From: DATKJS01 sp964551995
Lineage (GTDB): Bacteria > Acidobacteriota > Aminicenantia > Aminicenantales > Saccharicenantaceae
Reading direction: 5' to 3'
DNA: 64,000 bases
Assembly: GCA_964551995.1 (NCBI GenBank)
Contig: CAZKFD010000017.1
Coordinates: 22,089 to 86,088, forward strand
Under the pieces are notes generated by a model. The model had not been told where the DNA came from, searched no databases, and worked only from the letters and a program-made list of their open reading frames with translations. Position numbers and translations under genes: made by a program. Positions within the stretch are counted from its first letter, which is position 1. Each line of letters begins with the position of its first letter. Of this stretch, positions 25,256 to 32,573 are shown in pieces.

Positions 25256-25266
25256 GGGGTCGCTCC

Positions 25267-27291
25267 TTATGAAAAGATGCTCTGGCCGATCATGGCGTCG
25301 GGCTTCGGAATGCCGAAGGCCTCGAGGACGCTGACCGTGATGTCGTAGAGCGCCGGCGTCTCGGCGCGGATCGGCCGGTTGGCGAAAACGACGCCGGGGA
25401 TGACGTCTGGCGAGCTCATATGGTCGCCGCTCCACTTCCGGGCGTTGTCCACGAAGACATCGGCTGGAAATCCGCCGAGCGGGGACTGCCAGGAGATTCG
25501 ATAATTGCGGTCGAAACCGAGGACGATGTCCGGGGCCAGGTCCGTGTACGGGCCGTGGTAGACCTCTTTGGCGATGTAGGCGTGAAGGATGGCTTTCTCT
25601 CCCGTCTTGGGATCGACGAGCGCCTCGAGCTTACGGGCGATCTCGTGGACGAGGTTGTCCTTCTCGGCGCCGGGCGCCACCGTCCCCTCGCGCTCGCGCC
25701 CCTTTTCATTGATGTACAGGCCGTTCAGCCCCGCCCCATAGGCCCGAGTCTTTGACCAGTCCATGTCATCAAAAAAGGCCGTCGTTTCCTGCTTCCACGG
25801 CTTGGCCAGGCGAACATAGCCGTTTTGAAGGAGCCAGGTATTCAGGTTGAAGCCCCGCCGGAAGGGATTGAAGCCGTGATCGGACATGACGATGAGCAGC
25901 GTGTCCCTGTCGACATTCCGGAGGACGCGGTCCAGGACGCGGTCCATATCGATGTAGATGTTCTCGATCGTGTTCCCGTATTTTGCGGCCAGGTTGGCGT
26001 CGTAGCCGGGGTGCTCCGGGTCGATGAGGCGCCAGAACATGTGCTGGCGCTGGTCCGTGCTCGAGAAGTAGAAAAAGAAGAGACCCTCATCGAAACGCGC
26101 GAGCTCGTAGTCCAGCTCCTGCAGGCTCTCCCGGAGGACGACGTCATCCTGGGCCAGAAATTCCTCTTCGTCGAGGACCTCATTGTCCAGGGCGGCCGTA
26201 TCGGCAGGCAACCCCTTAGTGAAGTAGGGCCCGAAGCGCCGCGCGAGCTCCTTGGAATAAGAGCCGGGGGTCGAGATGGGCAGGGCCGGGTCGGCGGGGT
26301 CGATATGGATCGGGCTGACGTAGAGTTTGAACTTCGGCCGGACCTCCTTGAGGTAGAACTGGCAGATGCCGGAGACGCCCTGAGTCGGGATGAAATCGAA
26401 ACGGAGCGTCTTCCAGCCGCTCCACTCTTTCTCCCTGAGGATGAACTCCTGGCCCGGGATGACGATCTTGGCCACCGGGCTCGAGGGGTCGATGAACACC
26501 TTGAAGTCGATCCCGGTTTCCGGGCCGCCGGCGCGAAAGCTGTTCACGGGCCCCGGCAGCCTGCTTTCGACCCGGTTGTCGATGACGAAAACGTCGTGGA
26601 CGCGACCCGTGCCGGCAGTATCCTCGGTGACCTGCATGTTTTCGTTCGTGTAGTAATTGAAGATGCCGTAGGTGCCCTTAATGTCCGGGGTGTTCATGCC
26701 GGAGAGCGTCCGCGCCCGGGTGGGAACAGGAGGATAGTTGGACGGCATCCTGATGATCGCGGACGGAATGCCGTGCTTCTCCGTGACCTGCCAGAACGCC
26801 TCGCCCTTCCTCAGGTTCTTCACCTCTCCGCCCGAGAGCGGGAAGATTATGGAGCCGACCCGAATCGTGTGCTTGGCGTCCACAGTCTCCGTGGCCGAGA
26901 AGTCCAGAAAATATGACGGATCGAGGTTGAGCGGGTCTCGACGAATGAAATCAAAAATGCCGTGACCTCCGGGATCGGTGCCGGTGATGAAGTTCGACCA
27001 GGCCACAGGAGTCTGGGGCGGAATGCTCGAGTGCAGCGGCCGGAAGTCCCCGCCCTCGGCCACCAGCCTCCGGAATGCGGGGAGCTTGCCGGTTTCCATC
27101 CAGCCCTTGACGAGGCCGTGGTCCAAACCGTCCATCCCCAGGACGATGATCTTCTTTGTCGCCCGGGCCTTTCCGAAGATCTTCGGGACGAAGGACGCGC
27201 CGGCGCCCATCCCGAGAGCCGCCGAGGCCGCGACGCCGATCTTCATGAATTCCCTGCGGCTCATGGCCGGCGATCTGTTTTCGGAGCTCAT
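25267..27291 (-). CDS. Tat-exported alkaline-phosphatase-superfamily phosphoesterase (type I phosphodiesterase-like)
   Basis: A 674-residue hydrolase. The N-terminus has a twin-arginine signal (SRREFMKIGVAASAALGMGA). The AP-superfamily domain follows: GMDGLD (metal Asp), TPVAWSNFITG (the Thr aligns with the nucleophile of nucleotide pyrophosphatases), GGHGIFDFI, then VMSDHGFNPFRRGFNLN (metal Asp-His) and SGDHMSSPDVIPGV (late metal His). An insert of about 150 residues in the middle distinguishes this subfamily. The ATG at 27291 overlaps the stop of the upstream paralogue. Together with two paralogues it suggests export-linked hydrolysis of phosphodiesters or related esters; the substrate is not known. 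Confidence 0.85.
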   Translation of the reverse strand: MSSENRSPAMSRREFMKIGVAASAALGMGAGASFVPKIFGKARATKKIIVLGMDGLDHGLVKGWMETGKLPAFRRLVAEGGDFRPLHSSIPPQTPVAWSNFITGTDPGGHGIFDFIRRDPLNLDPSYFLDFSATETVDAKHTIRVGSIIFPLSGGEVKNLRKGEAFWQVTEKHGIPSAIIRMPSNYPPVPTRARTLSGMNTPDIKGTYGIFNYYTNENMQVTEDTAGTGRVHDVFVIDNRVESRLPGPVNSFRAGGPETGIDFKVFIDPSSPVAKIVIPGQEFILREKEWSGWKTLRFDFIPTQGVSGICQFYLKEVRPKFKLYVSPIHIDPADPALPISTPGSYSKELARRFGPYFTKGLPADTAALDNEVLDEEEFLAQDDVVLRESLQELDYELARFDEGLFFFYFSSTDQRQHMFWRLIDPEHPGYDANLAAKYGNTIENIYIDMDRVLDRVLRNVDRDTLLIVMSDHGFNPFRRGFNLNTWLLQNGYVRLAKPWKQETTAFFDDMDWSKTRAYGAGLNGLYINEKGREREGTVAPGAEKDNLVHEIARKLEALVDPKTGEKAILHAYIAKEVYHGPYTDLAPDIVLGFDRNYRISWQSPLGGFPADVFVDNARKWSGDHMSSPDVIPGVVFANRPIRAETPALYDITVSVLEAFGIPKPDAMIGQSIFS

Positions 27292-29435
27292 GACGGTCTC
27301 CCCCCTGTGTGTGGTGCGAACGGGTCCGCGGCTTCGACCAGGCTGCGGCCGTCCATGTGCGCCGGCGCTTGGAGCCCGAAGAGGGCCAAGGCCGTCGGGG
27401 CGATATCCATGATCGACGGGTTGTCTGTCTTGATCTTGAGGCTCGAGAAGAAGACGCCAGGAACAAGCGGCGGGTCGATGCAATGGTCGCCGCTCCACGC
27501 CTTGGTGTTGTCCTCGAAGACCGTCCGGTTGACGATCCCGGTCACCCCATCCCAGGAGGCCCGGAAGCCCTCGTTGTAGCCGATGATGAGGTCCGGCGCG
27601 TTGTCCTTGTATGGCCCGGCATAGATCCGTCCCGAATCGTAGACATGAGTGATCGCGACCTGGCCGGTGGCCGGGTCCTTGAGACCGGTGAGCTTGCCGA
27701 CAAGCTCGGCTTTGAGGCGCTCCGCTTCTTCTCCGGCGGCGACGGTCCCGCGGGCCTCGCGGCCTCGGACATTGAGGTAGATCCCCCCGAGCCCCAGGCC
27801 GTACGCCCGGGTCCTGTCCCAGTCGACGTCCCTGAACCATTCGCCGCTTTGCCCGCTCCCGTCCTTGAGCGAGAGATAGCCGTTCGCGAGGAGCCACGAG
27901 TTCAGATTGACGCCGCGGCGGAAGGACTTGAAGCCGTGGTCGGACATGACGAAGAGGACGCTTCGGCTGTCCAGGGCCCCCGCGACGCGCCCGACGAGCT
28001 CGTCCATCTTCCTGTAGAGATCCTCGATGACCCCGGGACCGAGCCCCGATTGGCCAGGGACGCTGAGGGCCGGGTGGCCCTTGTCGAGGTAGCGGAAGAA
28101 CATGTGCTGGATGCTGTCGGTCGTCTCGAAGACGATGGCGACGAGTCCCCTCGGCGTCTTGTCCAGGGCGTTCCGGAGCATGGCCTCCCACTCCGAGTGG
28201 TTCGAGTAGGTGAGGTCAAGGAAGGCCTGCTCGCCGAGGGCGCCCTCGTTCAGGGCCCAGGTGTCGTTCGCCTCCCCGAGCGTGACGTAGCGGCCCAAGA
28301 GCTTAGCCAGGTAGACCGAGTAAATGAAGGGGTGGGAGATCGGCAGGGCCGGCTTGTCCGGGTCGATGTTGAGGGGAGTAACGTACATCTCGAACTCCGG
28401 CTCGAGCCGGCAGACGAAGAACTTGCAGATGGCTCGGATACGGATTCCCAGTCCGGGCCGGAAGACGACCGGGACCCAGGGGCTGAAGGTCCCCGACTCG
28501 AGGAAGAACCGCTGGCCGGAGACCTCGATGTCCGCGCCCCGCCGCTCGCGGTCGATCCTCACTTCGAGCGGGATCAGGATGTCCCCGGGGTTCTTGAGCA
28601 TCGTGTTCTCCGGCCCCGAGAGAGATGTCCGGATCCTGTCCCCGGCCCGCCGGACGGCGATGACGATCCCTCCTTCGTGCTTCCGGACTTTTTCTTCGTC
28701 CGTCGTATAGAAGGAGAACGTTCCCTGGCTGCCCTTGAGGTCGGGCGTGCACATCCCGGCAAGGAGATGGCCCTTGAACTTCTCCGGAGGGAAGGTGATC
28801 GGCACGCGCAGGACTGTGCTAGCGATGCCTTTTTCGCCCAGCAGTTTCCAGAACGGCACGCTCTTGCGCAGGCCGCGGATCTCCGGCTTTCCGAGAGGCA
28901 CGTTGTATTTTCCCAGGCCGAGCGTCCGCCGAGGCTTGCCGATCCGGGCCGACGAGAGATCCGGCAGGTAGGTCCTGGGATCGCGGCTGAGGAAATCGAA
29001 GATATTGTGCTTCGAGGGCTCGCAGCCGGTCATGAAGGACGACCAGGCTACGGGCGAGATGGCGGGCGTCGTCGTCCGCAGGCGGGCGTAGGCGCCCTCC
29101 TTTTTAAGGCGGGCGAGGTTGGGCAGCTTGCCCTCAGCCATGAACCGTTCCGCAAGGGTCGGCTCCAGGCCGTCCAGGCCGAGGATGACCAGACGGCCGA
29201 TGGGGCTTTTTTTGTAGGCGCGCTGCCCGCGCATTGCCCGCCAGAGAAAGCGGAACGGCCAGGCGAGAAAGGAGAAGACGGCCATGAAGAACGTCAGGAA
29301 GAGAACGAGGAACGAGGAGAGGAAGGCGAAGCCCGCGCCCGGGCCCACGTAGGCCGCGAGCGGCGCGGACAGAAGACTCGGCAGGATGCCGAAGAGAGCG
29401 ATGACCAGCCGAAGTGTTCGCCGCGGGCGACTCAT
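27288..29435 (-). CDS. membrane-bound alkaline-phosphatase-superfamily phosphoesterase
   Basis: A 715-residue paralogue. The N-terminus carries two hydrophobic stretches (LVIALFGILPSLLSAPLAAY and FAFLSSFLVLFLTFFMAVFS) before the catalytic domain, so it is an integral membrane protein with an exterior domain. Metal and nucleophile motifs are GLDGLEPTL, AISPVAWSSFMTG (Ser in place of the Thr of the next paralogue), KHNIFDFLSRDPRTY, VMSDHGFKSFRRGVNLN and SGDHCIDPPLVPGV. The same long insert is present. It overlaps the downstream gene by ATGA, and starts overlapping the stop of the upstream gene in the same way. Confidence 0.85.
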   Translation of the reverse strand: MSRPRRTLRLVIALFGILPSLLSAPLAAYVGPGAGFAFLSSFLVLFLTFFMAVFSFLAWPFRFLWRAMRGQRAYKKSPIGRLVILGLDGLEPTLAERFMAEGKLPNLARLKKEGAYARLRTTTPAISPVAWSSFMTGCEPSKHNIFDFLSRDPRTYLPDLSSARIGKPRRTLGLGKYNVPLGKPEIRGLRKSVPFWKLLGEKGIASTVLRVPITFPPEKFKGHLLAGMCTPDLKGSQGTFSFYTTDEEKVRKHEGGIVIAVRRAGDRIRTSLSGPENTMLKNPGDILIPLEVRIDRERRGADIEVSGQRFFLESGTFSPWVPVVFRPGLGIRIRAICKFFVCRLEPEFEMYVTPLNIDPDKPALPISHPFIYSVYLAKLLGRYVTLGEANDTWALNEGALGEQAFLDLTYSNHSEWEAMLRNALDKTPRGLVAIVFETTDSIQHMFFRYLDKGHPALSVPGQSGLGPGVIEDLYRKMDELVGRVAGALDSRSVLFVMSDHGFKSFRRGVNLNSWLLANGYLSLKDGSGQSGEWFRDVDWDRTRAYGLGLGGIYLNVRGREARGTVAAGEEAERLKAELVGKLTGLKDPATGQVAITHVYDSGRIYAGPYKDNAPDLIIGYNEGFRASWDGVTGIVNRTVFEDNTKAWSGDHCIDPPLVPGVFFSSLKIKTDNPSIMDIAPTALALFGLQAPAHMDGRSLVEAADPFAPHTGGRPS

Positions 29436-30727
29436 GAATAATTCCCCATGATGATGCCGGCGATATCCTCGATGGCTAGGTCCTGCCCGGGATCCTCGGC
29501 CGCCCAGAAAAACGCGTCGTCCCAAGTGTGCATGCCCTGGAGGCTCGTCCGGCCGAAGACGTCCGTCTTCCGCGTGGAGCCCTTCATGTCGAAGCCCGGC
29601 TCGGCCAGCACGAGAAGGTCGGGCCCCTTTGGCGTCTCCTGGCCCGAATAGATGTTTTCGGCGAGAAAGACATCGCGGACGACTCGGCGCCCTCCGTATT
29701 CGATCGCCCGGAGCTTCCCCGCGATCTCCTGGCGAAGGCCGGCCCGCTCCGACTCCTCGACGGTGCCTCTCGGAAACCGGCCCCTCACGTTGAGATAGAT
29801 CCGGTTGGGGTCCAGGGCGAAGGCGCGGCTCCCGGCCGCTACGGCGTCCAGCCCCTCCGGCTCGGGATGGTCGAAGCCCAGGTAGCCGTTATCCGAGAGC
29901 CAGGCATTGAGGGACACTTCCTGGACGATCCCGGTGAAGCCGTGGTCCGAAAGGATATAGAGGCCCTTCTCGCTTCCGGCTGCCCGGATGTAGGCCCGGG
30001 CGATTTTTTCGATCAGATGGTCGACGCGGCGGTAATAATCCAGGAATTTCTGATGGAAAGCATGCGAGGAATCCTCGTAGGCCGTCCAGAGGAGATGATG
30101 GAGCCTGTCGGTTCCCGTGACGACGAGCTCGAAGAAGTCCCAGGGCTCGGCCCAGAAATAATCCATGGCCTTCTCCCGGGCAGCCATCGTTTTTTCGAGC
30201 TCCTGCCAGAGGACCCCGGGGTCCTCCCGGGACTTTAGCGTGTCGATGTCGATCTGGTAGCCCATGCGCTCGAGCGCCGCCCGCTGCGTGGGCGGATAGA
30301 CCGCCTTGCCCATATCGACGGCCACAAATCCCGAGACGAGGACGCCGTTTATCGGCCGGGCGGGATAGGTCGAGGGCTGGTTGAGGACGATGACCCTCTT
30401 CCCCTTTCCTCCGAGGGTGTCCCAGAACGTCGGCGTCCGCACGTCGGCGAAGTTCGGGAACCGCACGTCATACGAGCCGGGCTTGAAGTCGGTGAAGCCG
30501 AAGATGCCGTGCCCGCCGGGATTGCGTCCGGTCATGAAATTGGTCCAGCTGACGGCGGAGATCTCGGGCAGACTGGCCTTCATCTTGCGCAGGTGGCCGT
30601 CTTCGATCAGGCGGGCCATCGCGGGCATGACGCCCTTGAGCGCCAGGTCGACAATCATGCCGTAGGGAACGCCGTCCAGGCCGATGACGCACGCGCGGTT
30701 CTTTTTGCGTGTCTTGAACAGAGCCAT
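29432..30727 (-). CDS. alkaline-phosphatase-superfamily phosphoesterase, cytoplasmic form
   Basis: A 431-residue paralogue, the shortest and the first in the operon. No signal or TM helix is seen (MALFKTRKKNRACVIGLDGV), so it should be cytoplasmic or peripheral. Motifs: GLDGVPYGMI, EISAVSWTNFMTG (Ser at the nucleophile position), GGHGIFGFTDF, the His-rich TGTDRLHHLLWTA, ILSDHGFTGIVQEVSLNAWL and GMHTWDDAFFWA (late His). It lacks the mid-domain insert of the next two proteins. Preceded by a promoter only 11 nt upstream. Products of the three genes may act sequentially on one substrate class on both sides of the membrane. Confidence 0.85.
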   Translation of the reverse strand: MALFKTRKKNRACVIGLDGVPYGMIVDLALKGVMPAMARLIEDGHLRKMKASLPEISAVSWTNFMTGRNPGGHGIFGFTDFKPGSYDVRFPNFADVRTPTFWDTLGGKGKRVIVLNQPSTYPARPINGVLVSGFVAVDMGKAVYPPTQRAALERMGYQIDIDTLKSREDPGVLWQELEKTMAAREKAMDYFWAEPWDFFELVVTGTDRLHHLLWTAYEDSSHAFHQKFLDYYRRVDHLIEKIARAYIRAAGSEKGLYILSDHGFTGIVQEVSLNAWLSDNGYLGFDHPEPEGLDAVAAGSRAFALDPNRIYLNVRGRFPRGTVEESERAGLRQEIAGKLRAIEYGGRRVVRDVFLAENIYSGQETPKGPDLLVLAEPGFDMKGSTRKTDVFGRTSLQGMHTWDDAFFWAAEDPGQDLAIEDIAGIIMGNYS

Positions 30728-30738
30728 CTTAAAAACCT

Positions 30739-30768
30739 ATTCTACACCCATAAATGATGGGGCGTCAA
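30739..30768 (-). promoter_or_regulatory. promoter of the phosphoesterase operon
   Basis: Minus strand: TTGACG, 18-nt spacer, TAGAAT. The -10 box ends 11 nt before the ATG at 30727, predicting a leader of about 4-5 nt. The stop codon of an upstream pseudogene lies inside this -10 box. Confidence 0.65.
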
Positions 30769-30980
30769 TGAGTTCTGCCCGACCCGGCCCGGCGCCCGGC
30801 ATTCCCTCGCCGGGACCTGTCCGGCCGCACGCAGGACATGACTCAGGAAGACCTCCTCGAGCACCGCCCCTTCGATCGAGACAGACTCATTGATGACCGT
30901 CTTGGGAACGGCCGTAGACCGTGTATTTTTGGGCCAGGTGGGGGAATTCCGTGGCTTCGATCATACCGCGCCGGACGCGC
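30742..30980 (-). pseudogene. thioredoxin/glutaredoxin-fold remnant, frameshifted
   Basis: One minus-strand frame from 30961 encodes MIEATEFPHLAQKYTVYG. After a one-base shift another frame encodes AVPKTVINESVSIEGAVL and EEVFLSHVLRA. Joined, these give the C-terminal half of a thioredoxin-fold oxidoreductase of the glutaredoxin-like/PDO type: cis-Pro motif VPKTVIN, then the last strands and helix. The N-terminal CxxC part is not found, and the frame is broken, so this is a remnant. Its end (30742) runs into the promoter of the phosphoesterase operon. The rest of the 30728-31138 gap holds no other gene. Confidence 0.7.
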
Positions 30981-31138
30981 GGAACTGGCATTCCTGGCCC
31001 GGAACGCCGCCCGGGACGACGATGAGACTATTTTGATGCCTCTACTTTATCGCGGTTCGCGGCCAGGGAAAAATGCCGGCCCGCGGCATTTGACATTCCC
31101 TCCCCGAGGTTGTTAAATGAAGGACTCCGCGAGAACCC

Positions 31139-32536
31139 ATGGACAGAATGAGCCGGCTCCGGACGCACCTGGTCCGGGAATACCGGAGGAAGACGCCGAA
31201 GAGCCTCGCCGTTTTCCGGCGGGCGGAAAGAGTGATGATCGGCGGCGGAAGCCACACGATCCGGCTCTGGCGTCCGTATCCGTTTTTTGCCGCCCGCGCC
31301 GACGGCCCGACCGTCCGGGACGTCGACGGAAACTCCTACATCGATTACTGGCAGGGGCACTATGCCAATGTCCTGGGGCACAACCCCCGTTTCGTCCGCT
31401 GGCGGATTGCGGCGAGCCTCGAGCGGGGCGCCCTCCATACCGGGTTCGAAGCCGGTCATCAGATCGAATTGGCCGAGCTCATCCTCCGTCAGCTCGGCGA
31501 TCCGGAGCAGATGGTCCGCTTCACGACCTCAGGGACGCTGGCCACGATGTACTCCGTGATGCTGGCCGAGGGATTTACCGGCCGCGACCTCATTCTCAAG
31601 GTCGGGGGCGGCTGGCACGGGGCCTCACCCTACCTCCTCAAGGGTATCAAATACCAGCCCGGGACGGGCTTCGAAGGCGACGAGTCCGCCGGTGTCCTCC
31701 AGGACATTCTGCGCCGCACGCTGGTCACGCGGTTCAACGATGCCCAGCACCTCGAGGACGTTATCAAGACTCACGGCGACCGGATCGCCTGCTTCATCAT
31801 GGAGCCTTTCCTGGGCGTCGGCGGCTTCCTGCCGGCCACGAGGGAGTACCTGGTTCTGGCGAGGGAGTGGACGGCCCGGTACGGGATCGTGCTCATTTTC
31901 GACGAGGTCATCTCCGGCTTTCGCTTCTGTCCCTCGGGCGTTCAGAGCCTCTACGGCGTCCGACCGGATATCACCGTGTTCGGGAAGATCATCGGCGGCG
32001 GGCACGCCGTCGCCGCGGTTGTCGGGCGGCCCGAGATCATGGAGGGCTGCAAGACCGGAAAAGGGCTGCGCGGGCGCGTGCGGTTCGACGGCGGGACTTT
32101 CTCCGCCCATTCCGAGTATATGCGGGCCGGCCTGATCATGCTTCGCCACTTGATCCGTTATGGCGGGACGATCTACCCGCGCCTCGCCCGGTCGGGAGAG
32201 ATGCTGCGCGCCGGTGTCCACGGCGTCTTCGAAGCCGAGGGCGTTCGAGCGATCTGCACAGGCCACGGCAACGACGTCGTCCCGGGAAGCTCGCTCATCA
32301 TGGTCCATTTCCCGGTGCAGGACAGCGTTCCACGGAGCGCTGAGGACCTCCAGGACGAGAGGCGGTCCGACGTCGAGCTCCGCGAGGACATCTTGAAGCT
32401 GGCCCTCCTCGTGGAGGGCGTCAACGTCGTCCACGGCGGGGGGGCCGTATCGGCGGCCCATTCCCGCTCGGACCTCGAGCGGACGGTCGAAGCTTATGCG
32501 GCCTCGGCCCGCCTTTTCAAGAAATATCTTTACTGA
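31139..32536 (+). CDS. class III aminotransferase (glutamate-1-semialdehyde aminomutase-like)
   Basis: A 465-residue PLP enzyme. The pattern matches the GSAM group: MIGGGSHTIRLWRPYPFF, VRDVDGNSYIDYWQG, VRFTTSGTLATMYSVMLA, IMEPFLGVGGFLP, IFDEVISGFRF (PLP Asp) and VFGKIIGGGHAV with the Schiff-base Lys at residue 283. FDGGTFSAH closes the active site. It need not be in haem synthesis: no hem genes are nearby and the length and ends differ from HemL, so an amino-ketone or amino-sugar role is equally possible. The start at 31139 lacks a strong ribosome-binding site; an ATG three codons on is an alternative. Confidence 0.85.
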   Translation: MDRMSRLRTHLVREYRRKTPKSLAVFRRAERVMIGGGSHTIRLWRPYPFFAARADGPTVRDVDGNSYIDYWQGHYANVLGHNPRFVRWRIAASLERGALHTGFEAGHQIELAELILRQLGDPEQMVRFTTSGTLATMYSVMLAEGFTGRDLILKVGGGWHGASPYLLKGIKYQPGTGFEGDESAGVLQDILRRTLVTRFNDAQHLEDVIKTHGDRIACFIMEPFLGVGGFLPATREYLVLAREWTARYGIVLIFDEVISGFRFCPSGVQSLYGVRPDITVFGKIIGGGHAVAAVVGRPEIMEGCKTGKGLRGRVRFDGGTFSAHSEYMRAGLIMLRHLIRYGGTIYPRLARSGEMLRAGVHGVFEAEGVRAICTGHGNDVVPGSSLIMVHFPVQDSVPRSAEDLQDERRSDVELREDILKLALLVEGVNVVHGGGAVSAAHSRSDLERTVEAYAASARLFKKYLY

Positions 32537-32573
32537 GGGACCGGACGACTCCGACCCCGGCCGTGAACTCCGC

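Noticed and set aside
27309..29441. 710-codon frame antisense to the second phosphoesterase
   Set aside because: Shadow frame of a GC-rich gene, acidic/Arg-rich with no domain; the minus-strand protein has all AP-superfamily motifs.
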